20,477 nt of DNA from Deltaproteobacteria bacterium (GCA_005879255.1 VBKY01000244.1:7874-28350); one strand, 5' to 3'. Shown: positions 1-7,790, counted from the first letter of the stretch. Notes: generated by a model from the sequence alone, not told the origin. Made by a program: numbers and translations.

Positions 1-1
1 C

Positions 2-685
2 CCAACGTGGCTGCCACTGCACGAGCAGCTCGCGGCACATCACGAAGTCTTGGTGCCGATTCATCCGGGATTTGCCGGGTCGGAGGATAATTTTGATGAT
101 TTCGAAGAAATCGAAGATCTGATCTTTCACTATCGCGATCTCTGTGAAACGCTCGGTCTCGATCGCCCGGCGCTTGCTGGCGCGTCTTTCGGCGGCTGGC
201 TCGCGGCCGAATGGGCGCTGCGCTACCCCGACACGTTGAGCAGTCTCATGCTTATCGACCCGTTGGGTCTACGCGTAGCGGATGCGCCGGCCGCTGATAT
301 TTTGAGTCTCGATCCGGCGGCGATGCGACAGGCGATGTTCGGCGATCCAAACTCGTCGGTGGCAATCGAAACTATTCCTGACGCCCCCAAAGCCGACGCC
401 ATAGTGAGTACGATTCTCGCCAGGCGGACACTGGCGCGTTTCGCCTGGCAATTTCCTGATAATCCAAGGCTGAGCCGATATCTTTATCGCGTGTCGACGC
501 CGACGTTGATTATCTGGGGTGAGCGTGATGGTTTTGTATCGGTCGCGCACGGCAAAGCCTATCGCGAAGGAATCGCAAAGTCGGACCTGGTCGTTATTCC
601 AGATATTGGACATCTACCGCATGTCGAAGCCTCTGATGCTTGCGCGCAGGTCATGCTGAATTTTTTGTGCGGTGATTCTCGTTGA
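2..685 (+). CDS. Alpha/beta hydrolase, 5' end outside the window
   Basis: The reading frame is open from the first bases of the window, so the gene starts upstream and only its C-terminal ~227 residues are present. The nucleophile elbow G-A-S-F-G-G lies at nucleotides ~176-193. The acid residue is probably the Asp in W-G-E-R-D-G (~514-531), and the catalytic His is in D-I-G-H-L-P-H (~602-622). Spacing and order fit the alpha/beta hydrolase fold (esterase, lipase or C-C hydrolase type). The substrate cannot be read from sequence. An internal TTG at 50 is not a convincing start, because the conserved beta-strand leading to H-P-G-F-A-G begins before it. After the TGA the same frame stays open to 805, which is treated as a finding. 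Confidence 0.85.
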   Translation, partial: PTWLPLHEQLAAHHEVLVPIHPGFAGSEDNFDDFEEIEDLIFHYRDLCETLGLDRPALAGASFGGWLAAEWALRYPDTLSSLMLIDPLGLRVADAPAADILSLDPAAMRQAMFGDPNSSVAIETIPDAPKADAIVSTILARRTLARFAWQFPDNPRLSRYLYRVSTPTLIIWGERDGFVSVAHGKAYREGIAKSDLVVIPDIGHLPHVEASDACAQVMLNFLCGDSR

Positions 686-874
686 GCAGTCGCTCGCCGC
701 TGTCCGGCGTTCGTCACGGCGGCCCGCGGCACGCCGATCGAAGTCACGATCCAACGCAACGAGACAAATCTCGGCGAGCGAACCTACGGAAAGGGCCGCG
801 CGTGATTTTCGGGAACACGAACTGAACCGAATCGCTTCCCGAAAAGATGCGACCTGGGGTTGAAAATCGGATTC

Positions 875-1627
875 TTAAGGCAGAAGAACGAAATCGTCGT
901 AGTCGGCCGCAGCAGCCGTTTTCGTGGCGTCCGAGCTGGTGAGAATTGCAATGCCCTGAACTTTGCCGGGTTCCTCGCCGAATAGTTTTTTGAAGTCGTC
1001 AAGAAAATTGACCTCTTCTTCGTACCAGCGCTTGTTGTCCGGCTGCCCGCTACGCCGAACGATTCCTTTATTGCGGCTATAGAGAGGACTGGTGAACTGC
1101 GTTCCGACGGGCAAAGAGGAACTCCAGGTGTACTTTACTACTCGCGGCCATACCTGGTTGTCGAAGATTATGTATACCTGAGCTGCAGCATCGTGTTTAC
1201 CCGAGACGCGTTCATCGGCGCCGGGAGGAATTTGACTAACGCGCCAGCGCCATTTTAACCGCGGTTGGTTTTTGGGATCGAAGATATGCTCTAGGCCAAT
1301 TTGTACGGCTTTGTTATCGGCGCGCGCGCGGAGAAAGCGGTTGCTGTTCTCGGATTCGATTCGATAGATGGTCTTCGCATCATCATTGCTGCCGCGCCAT
1401 TTTGAAGGAAAGCCGTTATTGCCGTACTGTTCGAAATTTTCCAACACTGTGGCCGCCCACGTGAAGTCGACGCTAAAAAGGCTCAGGGCTAGGATATATA
1501 CGCTGAGCGCAAAAACTGACTGAGCCTGCCACCGATCCAAAGCAAGTCCGCGAATTGTATGGCGCCAATCTTTAGCTGGGGCAGGTACGAATTTTCCGTT
1601 ACTCATCGCCGTGAACAAGCGTGTCAT
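875..1627 (-). CDS. DUF3047 family secreted protein
   Basis: The 250-residue product has a hydrophobic segment at residues ~37-59 ending in T-W-A-A, which reads as a signal peptide or anchor and suggests an exported protein. The rest matches the DUF3047 pattern: an N-terminal F-E-Q-Y-G strand, then L-K-W-R-W-R-V, P-P-G-A-D-E-R, a D-A-A-A-Q-V-Y-I-I-F stretch, and a C-terminal D-Y-D-D-F. These are seen in the translation. DUF3047 is a beta-rich domain of unknown function found in Gram-negative bacteria. The start is uncertain: ATG at 1627 gives an unusually long n-region, and ATG at 1606 (M-S-N-G-K) also lies before the hydrophobic segment. Neither has a strong ribosome site. The gene is divergent from the truncated ppk gene. 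Confidence 0.8.
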   Translation of the reverse strand: MTRLFTAMSNGKFVPAPAKDWRHTIRGLALDRWQAQSVFALSVYILALSLFSVDFTWAATVLENFEQYGNNGFPSKWRGSNDDAKTIYRIESENSNRFLRARADNKAVQIGLEHIFDPKNQPRLKWRWRVSQIPPGADERVSGKHDAAAQVYIIFDNQVWPRVVKYTWSSSLPVGTQFTSPLYSRNKGIVRRSGQPDNKRWYEEEVNFLDDFKKLFGEEPGKVQGIAILTSSDATKTAAAADYDDFVLLP

Positions 1628-1888
1628 TGTTATTTCTCATAGAGCGCCCTCAGCTTCTAAACGAACCGGCCAGCAATAGAATTCCATCCATTCTCGATGT
1701 ATTCGTGAAGCAATTTTGAGACCGAGCTACGCTAGTGTAGGCACGGGCATTCTTTAATGGAAAATTCATACACTGGTAACACATGAATTCCCTTGCCTGC
1801 GGTAATAAGTTTGGTCTCATCCCGGCACATTGAGCAATCCTTATCTGTGTCGGTCCGTGGACGCTTGCCAATTGGCGAAAAGAATTTT

Positions 1889-2392
1889 ATGGACGCGAAT
1901 ACTTACATCAACCGTGAAATATCATGGTTAGAATTTAACCGGCGCGTACTCGAAGAAGCAAGAGACGAAAGCGTTTCGTTGCTGGAACGAGTGAAGTTTC
2001 TCGCCATCTTCAGCTCGAACCTGGATGAGTTTTTCATGGTTCGAGTGGCGCGGCTCAAGAGAATGATCGCGGCTGGCGATCAACGCGCGGATCCCGATGG
2101 ATTGGTTCCCGCAGAAACATTGACCGCGATTTCGAAGCGTGTTCATGAGCTCGCTGAAGAACAACATCTCTGTTTCCTGCACACGATCATGCCGCAGCTC
2201 ACCACGGAAGGCATCCATCTGGTTCGCCCGGAGGAAATGAGCACCGAGCAGGAGCGGTTTCTCGAGGACTTCTTCCACCGGACTCTGTATCCTATTGTGA
2301 CGCCGCTAGCGATCGATCCGGGCCGTCCCTTCCCCTATTTGGCGAATCGCTCACTTTGTTTGGTTGTTGCGCTGCGCGTGAAAGGCTGGTGA
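1889..2392 (+). pseudogene. ppk1: Polyphosphate kinase 1, N-terminal fragment
   Basis: The 167-residue frame begins M-D-A-N-T-Y-I-N-R-E and carries the PPK1 N-terminal signatures N-R-E-I-S-W-L-E-F-N, F-S-S-N-L-D-E-F-F-M-V-R and P-I-V-T-P-L-A-I-D-P-G-R-P-F-P-Y. Intact PPK1 (ATP + polyP(n) to ADP + polyP(n+1)) is about 700 residues. Here the frame stops with TGA right after L-R-V-K-G-W. Everything after the N domain is gone, including the catalytic histidine and ATP-binding C domains, and no ppk-like sequence resumes in any frame downstream. It is therefore a remnant, not an active kinase. The family start at 1889 is preferred over the longer frame from 1793, which adds unrelated residues. A 10-bp palindrome (GCCAATTGGC, 1867-1876) lies just upstream. 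Confidence in the family is high. Confidence 0.9.
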
Positions 2393-2533
2393 TGCAGCCG
2401 GATGGCCGTTGTGTGCGCGCGAAGACCGATGGCAATAATGGTCTTCGGTCTCAAGAGCGCTTATACGAGCTGGCTGCTGCTGAAGAACCAACGGGAGTCA
2501 TGACTCCCCTCGGTTTGCCTGCAGTTGACCGAT

Positions 2534-2623
2534 CTAGAACTGGTATCGATAGTTCAGCATGACGTCTACCCAGTCGCCGGTGAAGCGAGCGCCGACTTTG
2601 CGCAGAGCGACAAGTCCAGATCC
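2534..2623 (-). pseudogene. C-terminal remnant of an outer-membrane beta-barrel protein
   Basis: Read on the minus strand, about 29 codons before a TAG encode A-L-R-K-V-G-A-R-F-T, then G-D-W-V-D-V-M-L-N-Y-R-Y-Q-F at the very end. Alternating hydrophobic and polar residues with a terminal Phe are the classic last-strand signal recognised by the BAM complex. No start or upstream barrel sequence is joined to it: the frame runs into the end of the lipid-kinase gene, which uses another frame. It is therefore most simply the tail of a deleted porin-like gene. The specific family cannot be named from so short a piece. Confidence 0.55.
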
Positions 2624-2634
2624 CGCACACACGT

Positions 2635-3594
2635 TTAGACCGCTACTGCTACGCTGCGTGGTCGTCGCTGCCTTTTCTCCATGGGAATGAGAAATACCAG
2701 TGCGCCGGGATCGATCTTAATATCGATTGCATTGGAGCGTAGCGGTGTCCGATCTTTGCCCTTGGGCCAAGCCGTGTCGTCAATGTGAATGGGCGAGTTC
2801 TTCAACTCGATCTGCAAGTGTCGACCTCGGCGGACCGTTAGACTGACTCGCGAATTTTTGCCGCTTATTCGATCGGAGAGGTACTTGCTCAGTTTAGCTC
2901 GTTGGGCTTTGGTGACAAAAACGACATCAAGAAATCCATCATTGATATCCGCTCGCGGGACGAGGTCGAGATTCGGCCCGATGTATCGGATATTCAAGGC
3001 CTCAAGCAGAACGTAATCGCCGGAGACATCGCGGCCGTCGAGCCGAACCGTCATATTTTTGGAAGGATAGGTGCTTAGTTGATTTTTTAAAATGTTCAGT
3101 ACTGTGCGTATCACTTTTTGGAGATTGTCCGAATGCGTCAGGTCCAGGATTTTCCGCCCATCGAGTTGGGACATCGTTTCGGCGAACAATCCGACGCCGA
3201 AGCCTTCGATGAAACACTGCGATCCCCAGGGGCCTTTGGCCACGCCGGCGTCAAAGTTTACACAGTGCGCGGTTTTCCAGCCTTTGATGAGATCCTCTAA
3301 AGACCTCCCCGTTAGACCAAGCATGTTGGCGACGTTGTTGGCCTTTCCCAGCGGTAGGACGGCGATCGGCGTGCGGCTACCGATCAGGCACCGGGCGACC
3401 TTACCAACGGTTCCATCGCCTCCTGCGACGGCGACGATATCGCAGCGTTTCTTAAGCACCTTCTTCCACTTCTTTTCTTTCGAGGATTGATAGTTGACCT
3501 TGTGTCCGGCGTCGCGAATCAGTCGAAGAATTTGCTCGCACGACGGACGTGAGTCATCACCCGAATCCGGATTATCGATGAGAATAATTTTGAT
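2635..3594 (-). CDS. Diacylglycerol kinase-type lipid kinase (YegS/BmrU-like), probable ATC start
   Basis: The C-terminal part contains the ATP-binding motif V-A-G-G-D-G-T-V and the P-L-G-K-A-N-N-V-A-N region of the DAGK catalytic domain. Such enzymes phosphorylate diacylglycerol or related membrane lipids. Only a GTG at 3459 gives a conventional-length frame (274 aa), but the frame stays open upstream and encodes I-I-L-I-D-N-P-D-S-G, matching the conserved N-P-x-S-G element of the family N-terminus. A good AAGGAG site (3603-3608) sits 8 nt before an ATC codon (3594-3592) followed by K-I-I-L-I-D-N, and an in-frame stop lies just upstream. I therefore place the natural start at 3594 (319 aa, typical family length). 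ATC may initiate weakly, or may be a G-to-C mutation or error. The downstream neighbour is a barrel remnant. Confidence 0.75.
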   Translation of the reverse strand: MKIILIDNPDSGDDSRPSCEQILRLIRDAGHKVNYQSSKEKKWKKVLKKRCDIVAVAGGDGTVGKVARCLIGSRTPIAVLPLGKANNVANMLGLTGRSLEDLIKGWKTAHCVNFDAGVAKGPWGSQCFIEGFGVGLFAETMSQLDGRKILDLTHSDNLQKVIRTVLNILKNQLSTYPSKNMTVRLDGRDVSGDYVLLEALNIRYIGPNLDLVPRADINDGFLDVVFVTKAQRAKLSKYLSDRISGKNSRVSLTVRRGRHLQIELKNSPIHIDDTAWPKGKDRTPLRSNAIDIKIDPGALVFLIPMEKRQRRPRSVAVAV

Positions 3595-3602
3595 GTGCTG
3601 GT

Positions 3603-3608
3603 CTCCTT
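3603..3608 (-). promoter_or_regulatory. Ribosome binding site before the ATC codon of the lipid kinase
   Basis: On the minus strand AAGGAG is followed by 8 nt and then ATCAAAATTATT. The spacing is ideal, and no ATG, GTG or TTG occurs between this site and the conserved N-P-x-S-G codons. This site decides the start proposed for the kinase gene. Confidence 0.55.
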
Positions 3609-3694
3609 AAGCTTAACGAGCGAAGATCCATGTGGTCATGAATCAGCTCGGCCAAAATTCCGCCCGTCGATCGCCGAGATACCTTTCGCGCTGG

Positions 3695-4375
3695 TTAATG
3701 CTCTGCATATTGGCGGGCAAGCGGCGAGCTATCGTAGCGCGCAAGCAAGTCGGCCGGATCCCGATAGATCGCAACACAGCCTGCTCGACGTAATTCTTCT
3801 TCGTTCCAACCGCCACACAACAGCCCGATGGCGCGCAAATTTATTTTTCCTGTAGCCTGCGCATCGTACGGCGTGTCGCCGACAGCGATCACTTGATCTG
3901 GAGCGATATTACCCAACTCTTTGAGTGTGCTAGCAAAAATGTCCGGGTGCGGCTTAGATTTTTTGACGTCTCCCGAGGAGGTTTCCGTTTGGATCAGGTC
4001 GTCGATCCGCGCGATTTTCTTATATACCTTGAGCTCATTGTCTTTTGCCGACGAAGCCAGCGCGATTTGCCTATCGTCTTGTTTAATCCGCTCGAACAAC
4101 TCGCGCACCTTAGGAAATGCTTTCACGGTTGGTAGGTATTCTTGTTTGAAAAGTTCGCTGCGATAACCATCCAGCTCATCGCCGAACTGGTCTAGCTCAT
4201 CTTTAGAGAAAAACACGGGCAACAATTGATCGGCGCCTTTGCCGATCTGACGACGTATCGCTCCGAAGGAAACTTCTTTGCCAAATTTCTCAAACGCCGC
4301 TTGCCACGCTTTTGCGTGCAGATCGACGGAATCAACAAGCGTCCCATCGATATCGAAAATGACTGCTTCAATCAT
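3695..4375 (-). CDS. HAD superfamily hydrolase (beta-phosphoglucomutase-like phosphatase)
   Basis: The 226-residue protein has all HAD motifs. Motif I is F-D-I-D-G-T-L-V-D-S at residues ~7-16 (nucleophile Asp8, acid/base Asp10). An alpha-helical cap follows. Motif II is A-L-A-S-S-A-K-D, motif III the Lys in K-S-K-P-H-P-D, and motif IV G-D-T-P-Y-D. The lineage with D-x-D-G-T-L-V-D-S and K-P-x-P-D is the phosphoglycolate phosphatase / beta-phosphoglucomutase group, acting on small phosphorylated metabolites in the cytoplasm; the substrate is not determinable. ATG at 4375 is chosen because GGAG lies 7 nt upstream. An in-frame TTG four codons earlier overlaps that site. The gene is separated by ~100 nt from the lipid kinase and may be co-transcribed with it. 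Confidence 0.85.
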   Translation of the reverse strand: MIEAVIFDIDGTLVDSVDLHAKAWQAAFEKFGKEVSFGAIRRQIGKGADQLLPVFFSKDELDQFGDELDGYRSELFKQEYLPTVKAFPKVRELFERIKQDDRQIALASSAKDNELKVYKKIARIDDLIQTETSSGDVKKSKPHPDIFASTLKELGNIAPDQVIAVGDTPYDAQATGKINLRAIGLLCGGWNEEELRRAGCVAIYRDPADLLARYDSSPLARQYAEH

Positions 4376-4726
4376 CAGCGTCTCCAATCACTATGTTGCT
4401 GCGCAAACTTTAGGCCATGACCTTGCTCTGATAGACGTCAGCAGTAGATGTCAGCGGGCACAAAACCTTTTATCGCGAGTGTCCCATAGTTAGCACGACT
4501 GCGACTGTCGCAAAATTGACACAAAAAAAGAACCCTCCTGTCGGCTTAAAACCGACACAATGGTTGGAATACAAGACTCCACAAAAGAAAATTCTTGGTG
4601 TCTCCCGGCACATCTCTTGCGCGTAACACGTCTCAGGGTAAGAGACAGCAAAGCGCTGGATGCACGCAAAACTTTGCTACCAATCCAAGGTTCTTGAATG
4701 AGCCATTTTCGAAGTACTCAATCGAT
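4376..4726. other. Intergenic region between divergent HAD and AsmA-like genes
   Basis: No credible gene is visible. It should carry the promoters of both flanking genes. The one clear structure is the TGTCGG/CCGACA inverted repeat at 4539-4557, next to a TTGACA hexamer at 4516-4521 that lacks a matching -10 box at standard spacing. The AsmA-like frame is open through part of this region, but those codons do not resemble the family. Confidence 0.5.
4539..4557. repeat. Inverted repeat, 6-bp arms, 7-nt loop
   Basis: TGTCGG, a 7-nt spacer CTTAAAA, then CCGACA. It is a perfect dyad between two divergent genes. It has no adjacent T-run on the plus strand, so it may be an operator as easily as a small hairpin. 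Confidence 0.4.
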
Positions 4727-6325
4727 ATGAGGCGGCGGCTACTTATTTGGGTCGGCGGAATCCTCGCCGTCTTCCTGATCATTATCTTTATCCTCGCTTA
4801 TCTGATTGATGAGCCCCTGCGACGCAAGGTCGAGAGGGATATGAATGCGCGGCTCAAGGGTTACACGGTCCGCCTCCAAAAACTTGATTTCCACCCGATT
4901 GGGCTCTCCCTTGATCTGGAGGAATTGTGGATTTATCAGACGCCTCACCCGGATCCACCCATCGCCTACATACCCAGTCTGCACGCTAGCGTGCACTGGA
5001 AAGCGCTCCTTTTTGGACGACTGGTCGGCGACTTTCAAATCGCCGATCCCAAAGTCCATTTTGACCTTCGGCAATTCGTCCAGGAAGCCAAGGACCCAAC
5101 GCCGATCAAGGACAAAGGCTGGCAGGATGCGTTGGAAGCAGCTTATCCGCTCAAGATCGACAGGTTCGCCATTCGCAATGGTGACCTCACGTACGTCGAT
5201 AAAGGCCCGTACAAACCGCTCCACCTCACCAAGCTCAATTTTACCGCCGAAAACATCCGCAATGTTAAGTCCGGAAAAGGCGTCTACCCGTCGCCGGTTG
5301 AGCTAGAAGGAGTGGTCTTTGATAAGGGCAGTGCAAAGTTCAACGGCGATGCAGATTTTCTCGCCAAACCTCATGTCGCTCTCAAGGGCGATCTTGAGCT
5401 GGACCAGATCACCTTGGATTATTTCAAGCCGATCGCGGAAAGATATAAATTGTCCGTGCGGAGGGGATCGCTTTCGACGCGGGCTTCGATCGAGTACGCC
5501 GCAGGGGTTCAGAAGCTTCTGATCAGCAATCTGAGTCTTACCGGCCTCGACGTCGATTATCTCCATCAGGAGACACAAACGACGCCGACGGAAAAGGTGA
5601 CGAAGGAAGCTGGAAAAGTCGCCAGGGAAACTGCCAATGAGCCTACACTTGAAGTGAAAATCGAGCGCTTCACAGCCGACGGCCGAATTGGTTACGTCAA
5701 CCAAGCCGCAAAGCCGCCCTACACCGTATTTCTCGAGGGCACCAAGCTGGAAATCGAGAACTTGAGCAACCACTTCAAAGAAGGACCAGCTCGCGCGCGT
5801 GTAACAGGAAGATTCATGGGGAGTGGTGCGACGCAGGTGCAGGCGACATTTCGCCCCGAATCGAAGGGGCCCGACTTGGATTTGACATTCAGCATCGAAA
5901 ACACCGACATGCGTACGATGAATGATCTCTTGCGCGCGTATGGCAATTTCGATGTGGTTGCCGGAAACTTTTCAATGTATTCGGAAATCAAAATACGGCA
6001 AGGAAAGATCGATGGATATGTGAAGCCTCTTTTCAGCGACATGAAAGTGTACGATAGGCGTCAAGACGCCGAGAAAAGCACGTTTCGAAAACTCTATGAG
6101 GGGCTGGTCGGGGGAATCTCCGGGCTGCTGCAAAACCGACCGCGGTCAGAAGTCGCGACGAAGGTGCCGCTTTCCGGAGACGTGGAAGCGCCTCAGACGG
6201 GCACGTGGGAGACAATTGTCCGGCTGATCCAAAACGCGTTCTTCAAAGCAATCCTGCCGGGATTTGAAAAAGAGGTTTCCCAGGGCGGCGGTCAGCGCGC
6301 CGCAAAACCAGCCTCTAATCAATAA
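4727..6325 (+). CDS. AsmA-like / DUF748 family membrane-anchored protein
   Basis: The 532-residue product starts M-R-R-R-L-L-I-W and has one transmembrane segment at residues ~5-27, followed by a large periplasmic part. The first periplasmic stretch (L-D-F-H-P-I-G-L-S-L-D-L, then P-H-P-D-P-P-I-A and L-H-A-S-V-H-W) is characteristic of DUF748. This family is related to AsmA and the bridge-like lipid-transport or envelope-maintenance proteins. Repeated beta-rich segments continue to ~residue 480, with a charged insert at ~280-300. A C-terminal G-G-G-Q-R-A tail ends the protein. The frame is open back to 4595, but ATG 4727 is preferred because a basic n-region directly precedes the membrane segment; no strong Shine-Dalgarno supports either. 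The role in envelope lipid homeostasis is inferred from family. Confidence 0.8.
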   Translation: MRRRLLIWVGGILAVFLIIIFILAYLIDEPLRRKVERDMNARLKGYTVRLQKLDFHPIGLSLDLEELWIYQTPHPDPPIAYIPSLHASVHWKALLFGRLVGDFQIADPKVHFDLRQFVQEAKDPTPIKDKGWQDALEAAYPLKIDRFAIRNGDLTYVDKGPYKPLHLTKLNFTAENIRNVKSGKGVYPSPVELEGVVFDKGSAKFNGDADFLAKPHVALKGDLELDQITLDYFKPIAERYKLSVRRGSLSTRASIEYAAGVQKLLISNLSLTGLDVDYLHQETQTTPTEKVTKEAGKVARETANEPTLEVKIERFTADGRIGYVNQAAKPPYTVFLEGTKLEIENLSNHFKEGPARARVTGRFMGSGATQVQATFRPESKGPDLDLTFSIENTDMRTMNDLLRAYGNFDVVAGNFSMYSEIKIRQGKIDGYVKPLFSDMKVYDRRQDAEKSTFRKLYEGLVGGISGLLQNRPRSEVATKVPLSGDVEAPQTGTWETIVRLIQNAFFKAILPGFEKEVSQGGGQRAAKPASNQ

Positions 6326-6579
6326 ACGGTTCGGCGCTATTCGTACTGTCGTCCTGCACGTGGGGGAACTAAAGCTGATGAGCAGGAGAAGAAGGATTCT
6401 ACCCTAGGCTAGGTGCCTTCCTGCGACAAGTGTAGACGACTTTCCACCCCTCAGACTGAATTCGATCCAATTCCGTCTTAGCAAACGAATCGTGAGAAAC
6501 GTCAGAGCACTCTGCTAACCGGCCTCGGGATCACCCGCGGCCAGTCAGCAGATGGGCTGTTATGGTATGCGCCTTTTCG

Positions 6580-6696
6580 CTAGTTTCTTTTTGCAGTGCA
6601 CTTCTTTAAGTGCTCCTGAAGTTGTTCTTGGGCATCAAACTTTGCGCCGCAGATCGCGCATTTGTAAGGCTGTTTTGCTTCGTGCTCTTCTGCCAT
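6580..6696 (-). CDS. 38-residue C2HC zinc-finger-like protein
   Basis: A strong GGAGGTGA site lies 5 nt upstream of the ATG (6696-6694). The short protein starts M-A-E-E-H-E-A-K-Q-P and contains Y-K-C-A-I-C-G-A-K-F followed by a helix ending H-L-K-K-C. The potential ligands are C13, C16, H29 and C33, spaced C-x2-C-x12-H-x3-C, as in classical C2H2/C2HC fingers. It ends T-A-K-R-N and TAG. The ribosome site, finger spacing and lysine-rich tail all argue that it is real despite its length. It could bind nucleic acid or a protein partner; no function is known to me. No other gene of its strand is close, so it is probably transcribed alone. Confidence 0.75.
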   Translation of the reverse strand: MAEEHEAKQPYKCAICGAKFDAQEQLQEHLKKCTAKRN

Positions 6697-6883
6697 CTGT
6701 CTCACCTCCCTTCAGAATAAAGAACCATTCTCTGCAGCAAGGCTTCCCGTGCTAGCGGTTCGGAGAAGTCAGAGATGTTCTAAACGCATTGATGGTCGTC
6801 GTTGCCGCTAATTCTTGAAGCAGCAAGCCACATACCAACAGCGAAGAAGTCTAAAATATTTGGTAAGCGGACGGCTGAGTGTT

Positions 6884-6924
6884 AGGAATACAGGTCACTT
6901 TTTTAACTGTTTAAGGGTATTCCT
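6884..6924. repeat. Inverted repeat, 8-bp arms, long loop
   Basis: AGGAATAC at 6884-6891 pairs perfectly with GTATTCCT at 6917-6924, separated by 25 nt. It may be a binding site or a small element relic; nothing else supports a role. Confidence 0.35.
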
Positions 6925-6976
6925 TGTTAATCAGATGGCTGTCAAATTCCATTGCAGCTTTAATTTCCACTCCCCC

Positions 6977-7009
6977 AATGTCTCTGGGCTGTCCCAGCAC
7001 AGAGACATT
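6977..7009. repeat. 33-nt compound hairpin
   Basis: The outer arms AATGTCTCTG and CAGAGACATT are perfect 10-bp complements. Inside them GCTG-TCC-CAGC forms a second stem after a G/A mismatch. There is no T-run, so it is not a standard terminator. It resembles a REP-like palindrome or a structured RNA element. Confidence 0.5.
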
Positions 7010-7493
7010 CACTTCATGAAATCTTTATCGGCAATTCTCTAAATCGTCATCATTCCTTAAACCGCTCCCGATACCCTTAGTCTCTATCGGTCGAGCTGGG
7101 CAATCCTTTCCGCGCGCAGTATAGCGGAGGTTTGAAGAGATGGCGTTAACTTCGAACGGGACCAAATTGATGACTTTGCCGGAGTTGGCGCTCAACGGCA
7201 GATCCGAAGACGCTGCTTATTTGTGATTCGATCTTGCCGCCGTAAATACACCGGCAACCGCTACTTGTATAAGCTCGCTCCACCCGATAGGCATAACGGC
7301 GCTTTCATCACGTCTTCAGCGTCGGCCGCGATGCGCGTTCCGGGTAGCCGGAGGACGAATTCATCTTCATCCAGCTCGATCAGCCGTTAGCAACAGCGGG
7401 AAGTAAATATGTTGCGCACTCGACTAAATTCAGAGAAATGTCGAAGGAGAGAAAGAATCGTTGACGGCGAGCGAGAATTGCAATGGTGTAACG

Positions 7494-7649
7494 ATGGCTG
7501 ACAATATCCGATTGCTTGCTTGGTTGCTATTTTGTCTTCTGTTCGAATTTGTCTTTGTGGCGATTATCTCGCTGTCTCACAATAGCGAGCTGAGCCAATT
7601 AGTCGATAACTCGCGCTCGTCTCACGCGGACGCGTCCCCGATCTACTAG
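7494..7649 (+). CDS. Possible 51-residue single-pass membrane protein
   Basis: The frame starts M-A-D-N-I-R and has one hydrophobic segment (residues ~6-25, rich in Leu, Phe, Val and Ile) followed by a short polar tail. No homologue is recognised. There is no good ribosome site before ATG 7494. An in-frame TTG at 7461 has AAGGAG upstream but 11 nt away. A small GC-stem and T-run structure follows at 7710-7726. The hydrophobic run is the only positive sign of coding, so this call is weak. Confidence 0.25.
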   Translation: MADNIRLLAWLLFCLLFEFVFVAIISLSHNSELSQLVDNSRSSHADASPIY

Positions 7650-7709
7650 GAAGCTTTACAGTCAGCAACCGTAAAATTGCTCTAACAAAGGATTGTCGAT
7701 GGTGTTCGT

Positions 7710-7726
7710 GCCGAGCACGGCTTTTT
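7710..7726 (+). terminator. Weak rho-independent terminator candidate
   Basis: GCCG-AGCA-CGGC is directly followed by five T. The stem is only 4 bp but all G-C. It lies after the possible small membrane protein and before the convergent RNase HII gene. Confidence 0.3.
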
Positions 7727-7790
7727 CGCTCAAGGTCTAAGATGGTCGCCTTCGAAGCAGGTGTTATTCAATCTGGGCGGTGAATGAAGA

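Larger units (their letters stand above)
6697..7493. other. Non-coding stretch with hairpins
   Basis: About 0.8 kb without a convincing gene. It contains a long-loop inverted repeat at 6884-6924 and a strong compound hairpin at 6977-7009. A minus-strand open stretch near 7265-7395 (about 43 codons, reading L-I-E-L-D-E-D-E-F-V-L-R-L-P) has no start codon and may be a decayed gene fragment. The rest shows no recognisable feature. Confidence 0.45.

Noticed and set aside
2390..2506. UGA at the end of the ppk1 fragment as a selenocysteine codon
   Set aside because: The frame after the UGA stays open for ~37 codons, but the product does not resemble PPK1, there is no sensible redox motif, and PPK1 is not a selenoprotein. 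A deletion explains it better.
6399..6530. Minus-strand open stretch reading F-A-K-T-E-L-D-R-I-Q-S-E-G-W-K-V-V-Y-T-C
   Set aside because: It looks protein-like but has no ATG, GTG or well-placed start after the upstream stop, and no ribosome site. It may be a fragment, not a callable gene.
7131..7230. Short plus-strand frame starting M-A-L-T-S-N-G-T
   Set aside because: It has only 28 codons, no clear Shine-Dalgarno and no motif.
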